Position numbers and translations under genes: made by a program
Assembly (NCBI GenBank): GCA_963556255.1
Contig: OY744614.1
Location: forward strand, 38,529,054-38,593,053
Length of the DNA stretch: 64,000 bases
Origin: Allolobophora icterica
Lineage: Eukaryota > Annelida > Clitellata > Crassiclitellata > Lumbricidae
Direction of reading: 5' to 3'
The notes under the pieces: model-generated
Database searches by the model: none
Seen by the model: the letters and a program-made list of their open reading frames with translations, nothing else
Told to the model about the DNA's origin: nothing
Shown here: piece by piece, positions 44,726-56,551 of the stretch
Layout of the letters: every line of letters starts with the position of its first letter
How positions within the stretch are numbered: position 1 is the first letter of the stretch

Positions 44726-45474
44726 GGGCAGCAATCTCGAACCAAATTTCTACTGATTATAAGCTACTCAAAACTCTCGTTCATTCAATAAGACATTCAT
44801 ATAGCACCTCTTCAAGAGAGCTACTCAGTAAGAACATATATATATATATATATATATGTATGTATATATGTATATATACTATACCAAAACAATGTACAGT
44901 AAGTGTTACTAGTGGCAGGTCCACACACACCAAACCCGCCCACCCAATGGATTCCCACCTGTACTCAACAGACAGCATCATGTTCAGAGCCTCTGGACAA
45001 AGTTGCATCGATAACGTGAGCTTGTAATACCAGCCGTAGCCACGTATAAAATCCTAGAAAATTCCTATTGATGATTACTCAACTTAACATTGATAATCCA
45101 TAAAAATCCTACACACACACACGCCAATCAGTTCAATCTAGACTGCAATTGTTACGCGACTGAAGAAAATTCGGCATGTGTATATTACAGCAAATAACCT
45201 ATGTAAAACCAGCCACAGCTAAACATAATCTTAGAAAAATCCTGTTGACAATTCATAAATCCAACATGGCCAATGCATCACAGAAAATCCAAAGCAAGCA
45301 CATCAATCAGTTAAATCTTGACCGCAATCTCTTACATGAATCAAACAAATTCGGTATGTACACATGTAATATCGTTTGCGCTTAATGCCAACCATATCTC
45401 TGCAGGATCGATAACACAGCTTCCTGAGGAAACTCTAAAGATACAAATTGCACACTGCTATTCAACGTTTAATC

Positions 45475-45805
45475 CAGTGTGAGAATTGTAGATTAAAGAC
45501 TGGCGAGTTGAATATTTTATCCGTGTTTTGCAAACTAAGTAAATTTAAAAATGCAATGGAAAGCTTAAACTCCTTAAAGTGATGACATTCCCAAATTTAC
45601 TAGTATACAATTCACATGGTCACAAATCTCACAATAAACGAGAGCATTACTTTATTAGTAACCCACAAAGCACTTTGTGAAAGAAAATGCTAAAATATAA
45701 GCACAACATAATCACACCAGCACAACTGGGGGGGATTGGAAACGACCCCCTGGTGTACCATGAAGTCTTATGTGAGGGGTTGAACCCCCAACAATTCTCA
45801 CACTG
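45475..45805. mobile_element. MITE family C, copy 6 with exact TSD
   Basis: Ends CAGTGTGAGAATTGT and ACAATTCTCACACTG are perfect inverted repeats; exact 8-bp TSD GTTTAATC (45467-45474, 45806-45813). Confidence 0.9.
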
Positions 45806-46724
45806 GTTTAATCATTTGCCATTAACAGGCCAAGCTAAACACAAACGTAAACAAACTAACCTGTTATAATTTTTACGATCTAAGTAGTGAGGCGTTAATA
45901 AAATTTTAAAAAGCAGGTTGTTAAATTCTGTGCCCAAATGCTATAAAGTGAGATATATTCCTGCCAGGATGGCCTTATTGGGTGCATCCCCTTATAAAAG
46001 CCATGTAGGTCTCGTCAAATGTTTGCGGTTTGTGATACTCGTTTTGTTTGTTGTAAGAACCTCAATCAACAACATTCTTAAACTGGGTAGGCTTTGGTTT
46101 AGAGAATCTTTTGACTGCAGCATAAACATTGCAACTGCATGAAATTCAAAATCAAAACAAGGCTTAAATAACAAGGCATTAAATAAACTTTTAAAAATGT
46201 AGCTTTTATGTACGATATTCTGTTTTCTATCACAGCACACCTTATGTAATGTACAGAATAGTGGAATACGAAATAAGTAGCATATTAGTAGCGCCACATA
46301 AATGCATGCCTGCACATGCACACACTCACACACACACCACCATCTCCCACATGAAGCTCAACAGTAGCAGCTCACCTCATGGGGGAAGTTTAAACCCATC
46401 TTAAAAGCAACTTCCGTGGCTGCATAGAAAAGGATATCCAGCGGCACTTACAGCCGCATGCCGACAGTTTCCGGTAGAAGGTATTGTCCTTCATTAAACT
46501 TCAAATTACGACGAACACATAACACACACAACAGACAAGTCCACAAACAGTGCTAAAAAATCCGTTCCTACAATAGTCCAGTCTTTGATTTCTCTTCTTG
46601 GCAACTTCATACAATCACAGACATTAATTATTTATTGCAAGGTAATCATACGTCTGCTACACAATTTCCACCAACTACACTGTCGGTGGGGTTTGCAAGA
46701 GCACTCTGCTCATGCAGGTACAGC

Positions 46725-47027
46725 CAGTGGCGTCTAACATCCCCCACCTGGAATGGGAGAACAAACCCCCCACTCTGGCCGACAGACATACGGTAAGAGG
46801 CTCAGAAGTTACTCGGAGCTGTAAATTAATTTATTATATACAATAGCATCATGCACGGTCCATAATAAACAGTTACTACAAGCGAAAAAACTGAAATAAG
46901 AAGTTATTATACTATAAATGTTCATTAAAATTGTGTTCTGACCTAAACGTTAACCCCCCCCACTTCTGGCAACCGTGGGAGATCATTCTCCCAACCACCG
47001 CCCTCCCACCATTGGTAGATGCCACTG
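46725..47027. mobile_element. MITE family G (303 bp)
   Basis: Ends CAGTGGCGTCTA and TAGATGCCACTG, flanks GGTACAGC / GGTACAGT. Interior noncoding. Confidence 0.8.
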
Positions 47028-47130
47028 GGTACAGTCGATGCAAACTGAAAACCACTCCACGTATGATTCATATTTGGAAAACAGAAGATCACCTATTTTA
47101 AACAAGTCAACAAGATTTTAAACTAAAAAA

Positions 47131-47276
47131 TTCATGATGACAGGTGCACAGATGTAATTTTGTTCACAAGATTGCTAATGTATTTCACTTTGGGTTTAAA
47201 ATTCATTTTGTGCACCTGTCATCATGAATTTTAAACCCAAAGTGAAATACATTAGCAATCTTGTGAACAAAATTAC
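47131..47276. repeat. Interleaved inverted repeats (X Y X' Y')
   Basis: X is 47131-47150, Y is 47154-47205; X' (47209-47228) and Y' (47225-47276) are their reverse complements in the same order, not nested order. Confidence 0.9.
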
Positions 47277-47279
47277 GTA

Positions 47280-49490
47280 ATCCGCAATTGTTAATTTAAA
47301 TTGAAAGTCAGAAAAATTTGACTCTACATCATTTGCATATCAATTTGGCATCCAGTAAAACTCGTGCAGGTCTGATTATGGTCACTCGGTCTCAATACAT
47401 TTTCCAGTTAGTTTATTACAACCACTAGCTAGCCTGCTATCATGGCAACCATTGTGCCATTATTTCTTCTTATTCGATCAGTCTTAATTATAAGCCTGAT
47501 TTAATTATGCATCAAACTGATCACAACACCCTTAAATAATTAAACAGCTTTTATGAAAAAACTTTGAAAGACAATTTGATAAAATAAATTAAATAAAACA
47601 ACAGAGAATGCAAATATTTCAGACAACTGTAATGTGTTTGTAGCTAATCTAAAACTTTGACATATCCTTTTGTGGCCGTAGTACACAGTGCGCGCATCTG
47701 TAGTGTCTACAGCACCAGAAAACTATGTCCTGCGTGGGCAGAGACTCCAAAATCAAAATCTTAAGCCAATGGTGACAACACATCATAAAGCGAGAGATCA
47801 ATAAAAACTGGAATGTTAGACTTTCTGTGGTGTTCCAACAATCAATAACGAACCCGCCAAACAACCCGGGGTTATACCATACCACGTAAAAGTTTAACCT
47901 CACAAGTTTAGAGAATCTTTGTGCAGCTACGTTTCATGCTAAAATAATGCTATAATTGCAGTAAAATTTACAATCGGAAACAAACTGCTGTAATATAAGA
48001 GAAATAAATTTAACTCAGAAGCAACCACACTTTAAGAAGTACGTATGTAAAACTGCATTTCATTTGGAAATAACTGATGTAACTCACTGAGCAATTACCA
48101 TATTCATGCAGTGATTACTTAAGTACTTTTCTTAACAATTACACTGCAATAATAATTATAATAATTATAATACGCTACACCAGTAACTACCTTTACAATC
48201 GGGAAAGGTTTCTTTATAATATTGCACTGAAATGCGGTTTATCACCTTCTAGAAAATGCAGCAAATCTGCCTCTACACAACTGCAACAGCACTTAATAGA
48301 AAATCTTCTGCAACCTTCTCAACACATGACACGAGATAAATCAGAAATGTGCAAAAATTCATATAAAATAGAAAGAATTTATATTCGAAATTGTTCTTGC
48401 GTTTCGTCATCCAATCACTGGGTAATGACGAAAGCTAAAATCCGTTACAAAACACTGTTTACAATCTGAAATGTTTCTCTTCAACTAAGAACAGAAATCA
48501 GCTAATGCAAAAACTCTTTCTAGACACAGTGAACTATACTCAGGAAAAAAAGCTTTAAAACACTTTCCCTGCTGCAAAGCATCATAACAACACACAGTAA
48601 ACAAAACAGCTGAAATTTAAAACCTAATCATCATGTGTAATGGAAACAGTTCAGCTCAAGGCAAAAAAGGAGATTTCAAACTAACAAGCATTATAAACGT
48701 TCATATGGTTATTATTACAAATCGGTAGCAATACCCTGTCATAGTAAATAACACAACAGAAATTACCATACATTAACTAGCATGACCAAATTAAAACAAC
48801 TACACTCTCGTTTTGTCAGCATAACTATTAACCTCACAACGAATCTTTACTAATAACTACAACATTGTAATTACTAATAGAATAAAATTATTTCTAAACT
48901 AACAGTACTAGGATCGAGATATTCAAATTTCTCCACAAGTCTTTCACTTTCAAGCTTGGAGATTTCAGGTATTGAAAATAACATTTATCTGCATTACAAT
49001 CATAATATTTAGAAAATTGTGACGATAGTATTAGGAATAAAAATAAAGTGCAATCTAATAAGAATATAGTGCAATCTAACACGATCGAAGTAAGAACCAC
49101 ATCAATGCTTATTATCATCCTATTTTCTGAACCACTTTGTATTTCGTTTTACCATTGAAAGCATATAATAATAATATTAATAATAATGAAAACAATAAGA
49201 ACCTTATGTTTGCAAGTGCTGAGTTTTGAAGGGTATTTGTAAACCCGAATATCAACGTAGCTGCCAGAAATGCAACCAGTTCATCAACTCCACTAATATC
49301 ACAGTCAACCGATACTAAGCTAAAATGCAATGCAAAGGCACAATCATCATCATCATCTAGACTGCAGGAAACTAACTATTGTTGTTACTATCACCATAAT
49401 TATGATCCCTTACTGCTTAACATGCTTCACCCAGTGACCAATATAATTACCGAATTCACATTACTTTACTTGTAACAGCATGCCTAATTA
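47280..49490. other. AT-rich interval, no gene seen
   Basis: Downstream of the gene D stop codon. No supported exon, no recognised repeat; part may be gene D 3' untranslated sequence. Confidence 0.4.
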
Positions 49491-49494
49491 CACT

Positions 49495-49705
49495 ACAATA
49501 CAATACAATACAACTGTATCTGATATTGCCAAAGTTTAGAAGTGTACACGACCATACAACAGTGCATCGATGACACTGAGCAACAGTTATTGAAGGACTT
49601 GCTCCCTACACAGTACCTGAAGTGGGCGAGTCTCGAATTTGTACTCTGTGCATTATAGAATGAGCTCTATACCCAATCGGCCACCATGCCACACCCTGCA
49701 TCTCC
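49495..49705 (-). mobile_element. tRNA-derived SINE, same family, minus strand
   Basis: Reverse complement shows GGTGTGGCATGGTGGCCGAT, a B-box-like region, AGCAAGTCCTTCAATA and a (TTGTA)n tail (ACAATACAATACAATACAAC on plus). Confidence 0.72.
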
Positions 49706-50065
49706 CCAATGACACCAATAACTAGTAACTGGATGTCTAATATGGTCTATTACTATTTCACATGCTTCACCAAGGACCACAATTATCACTAAATTCACTT
49801 GTTACAGTGCAGCTAATTACAGTCTCTTAAACATGCCAAAAATTATCATCAAATTCCCATTATTTGCAACAGCACACAAATTTGATGGTACATTTTGATG
49901 ATAGAGCCTGTATAAATTAAATGAAAAGCTGTTCAACACTGCATCATCGACACCCGTCATTCGAGCAGCAACACAGAACTACATCGACCAAACACTAACT
50001 CAACGACGAAGTGCAATCACGTGAGAATTAACAAAGTCACTGCACTAAATATTTTTAAAGAAAAA

Positions 50066-50532
50066 CTACGAAACGACACAGTCTTTTGGATCATCCAGCA
50101 CATTCTCTAACGTTGCTTCTTGGTTTTCATCAACATCCCGTTGCAACGTCGTCACGTCAGATGTGAGGCCACATGGACTAGCACGGTGCAGGACGAGCCC
50201 CTGATTACGTCGTCTTCTAACCCCACCGCTGAAGCTTAAATTTTGGTTCTTGAACCAAGTTCTTGATTCAGATGTTGGCAAATCTGAAAGTCTGTTCGCA
50301 GATTTGTCGTCTGATTCAAACCAACCAGAATCAGATTCAGTTGAAAGAGACATATCCTGGGCGATAGACAACGACGCCTCCATAGATGAGTAATCAGTAG
50401 TCGTCAGGTCAAAATCGTCCTCTTCGATTTCGGAAAACGATCGCTCCACCTTTACGAAAACATCGGGGACCTCACAACCTCGAATTAGAACACCGGACTG
50501 CGAGCCTGAAATTAGGCCAACTGCGTTCAACC
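50066..50532 (-). CDS. Gene D terminal exon with acidic C-terminus and CaaX end
   Basis: Last coding exon of gene D. Acceptor ctacag followed by GG, entry phase 1; open for 155 codons to the stop at 50066. The product is rich in Asp, Glu and Ser (VERSFSEIEEDDFDLTTTDY, then repeated Ser/Asp blocks), contains a basic patch GGVRRRRNQG, and ends DDPKDCVVS. The last four residues fit the CaaX prenylation rule, with Ser at X favouring farnesylation. No family recognised. The phase fits the exon at 50848-50978. Prenylated coiled-coil proteins exist (for example CENP-E, CENP-F, Spindly), but I see no specific similarity to them. Confidence 0.65.
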
Positions 50533-50847
50533 CTGTAGAAATAAAAATTAAATCAAAATTAACCTGCAATCATTCTGTGTGTGTGACAAGACAAGATGGG
50601 GGCTGCTCGTGACTGATTGCAAGACCATTCCACCCCTATGAGACCTTCAGACCTATGTGGAAACCTTCAGCAAGTTGCTAATGCACAAAACATTGCCTCT
50701 TCATACTATTAATGGTGCCCAGCATTAATATATAGATAGATAAGCAGAAGTTTATGAATTATTTCGATGGAGAAGAGAAGAACCACTCAGGTAAGTAAAC
50801 TCGCTTCGAAAGCATACAAAACGAAGGTAAATGCGATTTCCAGCTAC

Positions 50848-50978
50848 CTTCACAAAATAACTTTTGTCGAGGACGAAGCGTCGACGGTGGTGAATGATGC
50901 ATGGCTGAATGATGCATGGCTGCGGATGAGGGAACGATGGCACTTGACTCTGCCTCTGCTTGAATTCTTTTAGGAAGT
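50848..50978 (-). CDS. Gene D exon, Ser/His/Pro-rich linker
   Basis: 131-nt exon, acceptor gtttag, donor GAAG followed by GTAGCT; entry phase 2, exit phase 1. Encodes LPKRIQAEAESSAIVPSSAA and a duplicated AMHHS, then STLRPRQKLFCE. It is the only stretch between its neighbours that reconciles their phases, which is the main support. Confidence 0.55.
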
Positions 50979-51079
50979 CTAAACAAATACAAAGCCGTGT
51001 CACGATAACAAAAATGAGCAAAACAAACAGCACTAAAGTAAGCATCATGTCACCGGCGTAATCAAATAGAATCATAAAC

Positions 51080-51919
51080 ACTTAGCACTTCAATCAGAAC
51101 ATGTGGATTGCCGACTCTTTCTGAATAGTCAAAATGAATAGAAAAATGAATAGTCAGTACGGATGTTTCACTATTTCACTTGCTCGTTAACTACCAAAGA
51201 TTCTTATGTAGATACTGCCCTGTGACCCGGACATGTCACTACCACTTCCACCCTCGGGCCCATAGTTCCAACCTGCCCCTAAATGATGACCGAAATTTTA
51301 TATCCCCGAGGGCCCTTTACAGAAATGCATATCAGCAGCATTATCTCCTGGACTGAGAATGGCAAAGAATGTGAATTGATCTAACTGCAAATTGTTATGT
51401 AAATAAGTTGCATTCTTGTCAGCTTATAGCCTGAATAAAGGAATATTGATTGATTGAACACATAATTAAGAGATTATTGCAATAACAGTAATAATTTATC
51501 TTCCATCTCTAGGGATACACCACCACCTAAAAATGCAAAGCATGTTCAACAGTATTTTATTACCCAGAGTTTCAAAATAGGGGAAGGGGCAGAGCACTAC
51601 AGATGACATTTGAACAGCCATCTAAATATTGATAAATTAATGATAAACAAAAACACTGATAAAATATTTCTCATAATAATCACTGCTGTTGTTCATATCT
51701 CTTTTGGGCCTTTTGTTACATGGTGCATGTAACAAGTGAGCTATTCTTCTAAATTTTAAAGCCAGATGAAACACACCTTTACTAAATTGCAACATGTAGA
51801 AATAAATGAATTCAGAAAATTAAATAAAGCACATAATTGAATAAATAATTTGTAACACAAAATGACCAAAATCTGTATCGTCAAAAATAAAATGCTACAA
51901 AATCCTGTAAAATTCGAAC
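51080..51919. other. Gene D intron, no further exon seen
   Basis: AT-rich intronic sequence between exons at 50978 and 51920. Contains a LINE-tail-like ATTGATTGATTGAA near 51450. No conserved open frame. Confidence 0.4.
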
Positions 51920-52066
51920 CTTGGAGCAGAAGCATGGCTGTGGAAGGGCAGAGCGAGCTGACTTTCTTCTGAAGTCTTCCATTCCTGCAGCTGTTTTAAT
52001 CGCTTTAGAGCCAATTCCAGGTCCTCAGTTCCAGGTCGACCAGGCTCACCCATTATCAGGCGGCAA
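51920..52066 (-). CDS. Gene D exon
   Basis: 147-nt exon, acceptor gatgcag, entry phase 2, exit phase 2. Encodes CRLIMGEPGRPGTEDLELAL followed by KRLKQLQEWKTSEESQ, a helical, charged stretch, ending HSHASAP. Only one of three frames is open. The donor (CCAAG followed by GTTCGA) is weak; reading on instead gives a stop eight codons later, so an alternative C-terminus here is possible. Confidence 0.55.
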
Positions 52067-52639
52067 CTGCATCAAGAATATCAGAAAATAAACAATATTA
52101 GACAATGTAACAATAACAATAAATCTAAGAAAATATTCTAAGATTTCTCGTGTATGCAAATTCTCCGTTCTTAAAAATGTTATGAAAGAAGTGCAATCTA
52201 CGAGCTGAAATCATCAGATAAGAAAAAACGTTCTCCAAACCCTGAAATTTCCAATCAGAGTTAAAAAAAATAGCAAGTTACCTTAACACCTTAACTACAA
52301 GAGTTTACTAAGAGTGAGTGGGAAACCAATGCAGATTGTCGTTAAAGTGCTAATCAATACTACCTAACCTTACTTTCTTTACTTAATCACAACCAACATC
52401 ATGTTCCATTCCCACATTCAAGTCCCACATACAAGTCTTTCCTTACAGTATCAGCTTTACACCTTTGTGATTGTACTGCGATTCCTGGCACATACTTTTT
52501 GTCTTCTATGCTCTTCAGCTAACATGGAGCCTTCAACTCCACAATACTAGAATATGCTTTTTAAGTAATCTTTGGAAATTTGACACCACTAAAACAACTA
52601 CCATTATTATTAATTACAACACATTTATGAAGCACTGCT

Positions 52640-52800
52640 ACTATCTAACGACTAAGCATCAATCATTGGTGCTGAGCAATTGTGAGTTAAGGACTTGCTC
52701 AAGATCCCTACACAGCAACTACTTAATGGTAGGTTCAAACCTGTACTCTCCGCATTTCAAGGCGAGCACTCTAACCAATCGGCTACCGTGTCCCATGCCA
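52640..52800 (-). mobile_element. tRNA-derived SINE, same family, minus strand
   Basis: Minus strand reads GGTAGCCGATTGGTTAGAG, then GTACAGGTTTGAACC and TTGAGCAAGTCCTTAACTC. Confidence 0.72.
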
Positions 52801-52850
52801 TCAAACCTGCTCCTTTGATGAAATACCAGAAAACTTCAAAATCTACTTAC

Positions 52851-53003
52851 TGTACAAGAAGGCTGTAGTTAATATTGCCATCCACGGAATCCATTTCGGA
52901 GTTACAGTCGGAGATATCATCGCACATAAGAGAACCATTGTCATCAAACATGTTGACAGTCAAAATCGAACTGTACTCTGAAGTGCTGACGTCAAATCCT
53001 GAA
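52851..53003 (-). CDS. Gene D exon, acidic
   Basis: 153-nt exon, acceptor caacag, donor GTACA followed by GTAAGT; phase 2 in and out; single open frame. Encodes SGFDVSTSEYSSILTVNMFD and a further acidic stretch with DDISDCNSEMDSVDG. Resembles a disordered phospho-acceptor region; function unknown. Confidence 0.6.
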
Positions 53004-53159
53004 CTGTTGAAACAAGACAAATTTCACAAAAGTTAAAACTGTAAGAAATAAGTTTATAAAAATTACAGAAAGCACTAAAACACTGAAACAGAGCAAAATA
53101 TGTAATGGTTTTAATTTTTTAAGGGACGTATATTAGATGTTTGCATTATCTCAGCTGGT

Positions 53160-53395
53160 CAGGCTACGTGGGAGCATGGTGGCCAAATGGTTAGAGGGCT
53201 CAGCCTGTAACGCAAAGAGTATGGGTTCGAGCCTTGCCCAAGGCAGTTACGGTGTAGAGACCTTGAGCAAGTCCTTCACTCACAATTGCTCTGCACCACT
53301 GATGTTCTGTCGTATGGTCGTGTGCACTTCTGAACTTTGGAAGGAGGTACATATACAAAAACAGTTGTGTTGTATTGTACTTCTTTAAATAAAAC
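53160..53395 (+). mobile_element. tRNA-derived SINE, second family, gene D intron
   Basis: A-box-like TGGCCAAATGGTTAGAG, B-box GGGTTCGAGCC, then CCTTGAGCAAGTCCTTCACT and CACTTCTGAACTTTGG, ending in a TTGTGTTGTATTGTAC tail. Related copies at 49.5, 52.65, 54.77, 56.07 and 57.2 kb. Confidence 0.78.
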
Positions 53396-53553
53396 TGTCT
53401 GCCATCACCAAAATTAACATAATAAACTATATTTCTTAAAACAGAATATATACAAAATATCGGCAATCAGTGAATATCAGAAGAATCCTTAGCTGTCAGA
53501 AACCTTCCAAACAGCTACAACTACAGAACGGAACGTGATATGAGAGAACCAAC

Positions 53554-53744
53554 CGTTCTCTGTCTCGAAAGACCCTCTCCAATTCACAGGAAATGGAATC
53601 GGGATCTACGTAGGGTGAGTTTGGATTCTGGATGTGTCGAAGAAACTTAGTCTTTGTATTCATTTCTTTGTATATGCCGAGTTGGCACCTTGCGTCCTTC
53701 AACAACTCTCGACATTCAGCATGTTCCGTCTCGGACTTTTCAAA
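53554..53744 (-). CDS. Gene D exon, coiled coil
   Basis: Acceptor tgtttcag, entry phase 0. Encodes FEKSETEHAECRELLKDARC, then KEMNTKTKFLRHIQNP and SPYVDPDSISCELERVFRDR. The donor chosen (GAACG followed by GTTGGT) gives the phase 2 the next exon needs but is weak; if it is not used the frame stops near 53496 after CSCSCLEGF, which would be an alternative protein end. Confidence 0.6.
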
Positions 53745-53754
53745 CTGAAACAAA

Positions 53755-54005
53755 AGCCAAGGTCACGTTAGGTAGGGAAAAAGATCAGGTTAGGCATGGC
53801 AAAAGGTAAGATATAGTAAGACAAAAGGTCAGGTAAGGTCAGGCAAAAGGCCACGTTACGTATGGCAAAAGGTCATGTTAGGTAAGACAACAGGTCAGGT
53901 AAGGTCAGGGAAAGGTCAGGTAACGTAAGGCAAAAGGTTAGGTTAGGTATGGAAAAATTTCAGGTAAGGTCAGGCAAAAGATAAGGTGAGGTAAGGCAAA
54001 AGATC
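53755..54005. repeat. GGTCAGGTTAGGTAAGGCAAAA array, gene D intron
   Basis: Imperfect units of about 20-22 bp built from GGTAAGG and GGCAAAAGGTCA; the array is cut by a SINE-like insertion and resumes at about 54345-54385. Confidence 0.75.
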
Positions 54006-54009
54006 ATAT

Positions 54010-54345
54010 AAGGTCCGTAGAGTAATGGATAGCACACTGGCGTGAAGAGCTGAAGGTACCAAGATCGAACCCCGTAGACCTCCGTAAGGTTTTTTCAGCC
54101 TTCCACTCGCTAGGTGGCAGTGGTGGTTAAATGAATAGTAGGCCATGTTGGCGCCGTGTGGCTGCCGCTTAAATACAGTTATATTCGACTCCTGTAAAAC
54201 TGTTATCATGTGCTTCTACTGTACACATGTATGTCAGGCGCCCTGTGTGGCTGCCGTTTCTACTATATGTATGTTCACTGTACAGCGCAGTGCGTCTGCA
54301 GGCGCTTAATTAAAGAACAAATTATTATTATCGTTATTATTATAA
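54010..54345 (+). mobile_element. SINE-like insertion splitting a gene D intron array
   Basis: tRNA-like head (GTCCGTAGAGTAATGGATAG, AGATCGAACCCCG), body with GTGTGGCTGCCG repeats, and a TTATTATTATCGTTATTATT tail. The GGTAAGG array continues on both sides. Confidence 0.55.
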
Positions 54346-54532
54346 GGTAAGGCAAAAGGTCAGGTAGGTCGTGGTAAGCAAGGCCTTAAATTACAAGCCT
54401 CTATCAACAACAGCCATTAGAAACATGTTCCTTAGGCTCAAGTGCTTTTCAACCAACACACGACTATAACAAACCAGTCCAAACTAATCTGAGAAGTTGG
54501 AATAAGACTAAGTGTGAATAGGATAATCACAC

Positions 54533-54607
54533 CTTTGACTTGTAAACATTCGATTCCAATTTGCTCTTCGCTAACTCTTCCCTGAGTTCCTCAGCGTCTG
54601 TTTCAAC
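54533..54607 (-). CDS. Gene D exon, coiled coil
   Basis: 75-nt exon, 25 codons, phase 0 in and out, acceptor ttttccag, donor CAAAG followed by GTGTGA. Encodes VETDAEELREELAKSKLESN and VYKSK, with clear heptad spacing of Leu. Fits between the flanking coiled-coil exons. Confidence 0.65.
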
Positions 54608-54764
54608 CTGGAAAAAAGACAACATTTTTTAAAATAACTTTTCTGCATAGCTGATCAGCATTAGGAGTTATTTTAATTGTACAGCACAAAACAAGTGAAT
54701 TTGATAATGCCTCTAACAACAGTTAACAGGAGCCATTGCAAAAGGAATGTCACGAGCCAATGTG

Positions 54765-54985
54765 GAGCCAATACTGGGGCAGAGTAACTGAATGGAAAGA
54801 GAGTTCAGACAGTATGGGTTCGAACCTCTACTGAGGCAATCACTGCGTAAGGACCTTAAGCAAGTCCTTTATGTACAACTGGTCAGTCCCATCAATGTTC
54901 TGTCATATGGTTGTATGTACAACATTGTACAATTCTGAACTCTGAAAGGAAGGCAGTATCAAATATACAGTAGTATTTTTAGTGT
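54765..54985 (+). mobile_element. tRNA-derived SINE, same family
   Basis: ACTGAATGGAAAGAGAGTTC, TGGGTTCGAACCTC B-box and AAGCAAGTCCTTTATG. Degenerate. Confidence 0.65.
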
Positions 54986-55328
54986 AACGTACTGAGCCAA
55001 TGGCATAGTGGAAGAGGTGATTATAAGTTTATTATAAAATGACAGACTAAACTATTCAATAAAAATGATGTCAACTTCACACAAATAACTGGCAATCTAA
55101 AATTAATTCCTCACTCGCAAAAGTAAAATGTCTTCAAATCATGTGTACAACATGAATAAATTAATGAATAATATGAGATCTGAATCAGAGACACTGCTAA
55201 TTGCTAACAGGACATGAACTATGCACATTTGCCCACTTCAACTGGCTAGTTTTAATCTCATATGATACAGCTTAACCAGTTTAATCAAGTTCTGGTAAAA
55301 TTAGAAAATAAGATGTGACGATACTCAC

Positions 55329-55590
55329 TGCTCGCAAGCGTCCGTGTAGATGTCTAAGCTCTTTTTTGAAGATTTTCTGGTCATTTTCCAACTTTGTCAC
55401 TTCTGCTTCTTTCGAATAGAGCGACTGTTTGAGCAAAGCGATCGCCTTTTTCATCTTGGCACGTTCCTCGAACAGTTGGTCTTCCCGTAATCTCAGTTCA
55501 GAATGCAGCTCCGAAACTTGACCACCCAACTCCGTATTGTCCTTTTCCAACTCTTTCAGTTTGTCCTGAGTTTCACATGATATTGAAAAA
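55329..55590 (-). CDS. Gene D exon, main coiled coil
   Basis: 262-nt exon, entry phase 2, exit phase 0, acceptor tttgtag, donor GCGAGCA followed by GTGAGT. Encodes a long amphipathic helix: QDKLKELEKDNTELGGQVSE, LRLREDQLFEERAKMKKAIA, SKEAEVTKLENDQKIFKKEL, ending RHLHGRLRA. Heptad-repeat Leu positions and high Glu/Lys content show a dimerising coiled coil. It is the strongest exon of this gene. Confidence 0.8.
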
Positions 55591-56059
55591 CTACAAACAA
55601 AAGAATTATCGGTTGTTGTTAAATGTTGAATCGGTGTATAATCCAATACTGGTTACCGCTTCTGTGATGATTAGCACTGCTATCATTGTCATCCACATGA
55701 TCAGTGACAGTAATCATCATAAAATAACCACTATCATATCAGAAAATGTATTAAATAGAGCTTAAAACCAACCAATCAAAGTAACAAAATGTATAACACA
55801 TGAATTTTCCTCACAGAACTTCTTAGGCCTTTGATAAATAGAACATATACCAATACAATAATAATAATAATATATTCTTTATTATTTCAAACTGAAAGAC
55901 GCAGTAAGATTACATTGAAACATGACAGTACAATCAAGATCTTACTTAAACACACATTATGGCAGCCATGCAAGGCGCCGCTCTAGAAGGGGTACAGGTA
56001 TTGAACCGCAATCTAATGCTCTCCTGCAGCCATGAGTGTTACCATTCATCTATCCCCCT

Positions 56060-56215
56060 CCCCGACAGAACATCGATGGCGCTGAGCAACTGTGAGTGAA
56101 GGACTTGCTCAAGGTCCTTCACAGTGACCATCTGAGTGGAGGCTCGAACCCGTACCCTCCGCATTACAGGCCGAGCACTCTATCTATTCACCTACCCAAA
56201 TGTGGTCATGCAATC
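56060..56215 (-). mobile_element. tRNA-derived SINE, same family, minus strand
   Basis: Minus strand reads GGGTACGGGTTCGAGCC, then GACCTTGAGCAAGTCCTTCA and GCCATCGATGTTCTGTCG. Confidence 0.72.
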
Positions 56216-56269
56216 TAAAAGTAGATTTACATAACATCCTTTTAAGTTACCCAAAGTTGATGCATTTAC

Positions 56270-56391
56270 CTGGAAAGCATTTTGTTGTGTTCGATGAGGT
56301 TTTCTTCATGGTGATCAGCCTCTGCCAGGTCGTTCTCCAGTTTCTTCACATGTTCGCACAGTGAACTGTTACGGTAGTGTAACTGAGTCAC
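56270..56391 (-). CDS. Gene D exon, coiled coil
   Basis: 122-nt exon, phase 0 in, phase 2 out; acceptor cttgcag, donor TTCCAG followed by GTAAAT. Encodes VTQLHYRNSSLCEHVKKLEN followed by DLAEADHHEENLIEHNKMLS, a charged helix. The intron end directly upstream is a 15-bp repeat array. Confidence 0.75.
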
Positions 56392-56395
56392 CTGC

Positions 56396-56475
56396 AAGAC
56401 AACGTAAGAAATTACAATGTAAGAAATTACAATGTAAGAAATTACAACGTAAGAAATTACAATGTAAGAAATTGC
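56396..56475. repeat. 15-bp repeat next to a gene D acceptor
   Basis: Five units of GTAAGAAATTACAAT; on the transcribed minus strand each gives a pyrimidine-rich TTTCTTAC, directly before exon 56391-56270. Confidence 0.8.
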
Positions 56476-56551
56476 CATCCTACAAACAGACTGTAATCAG
56501 CCGTCATATCCAAAGCAATATCATCACAAAATACCTAGAAGGAGAAGGAGA

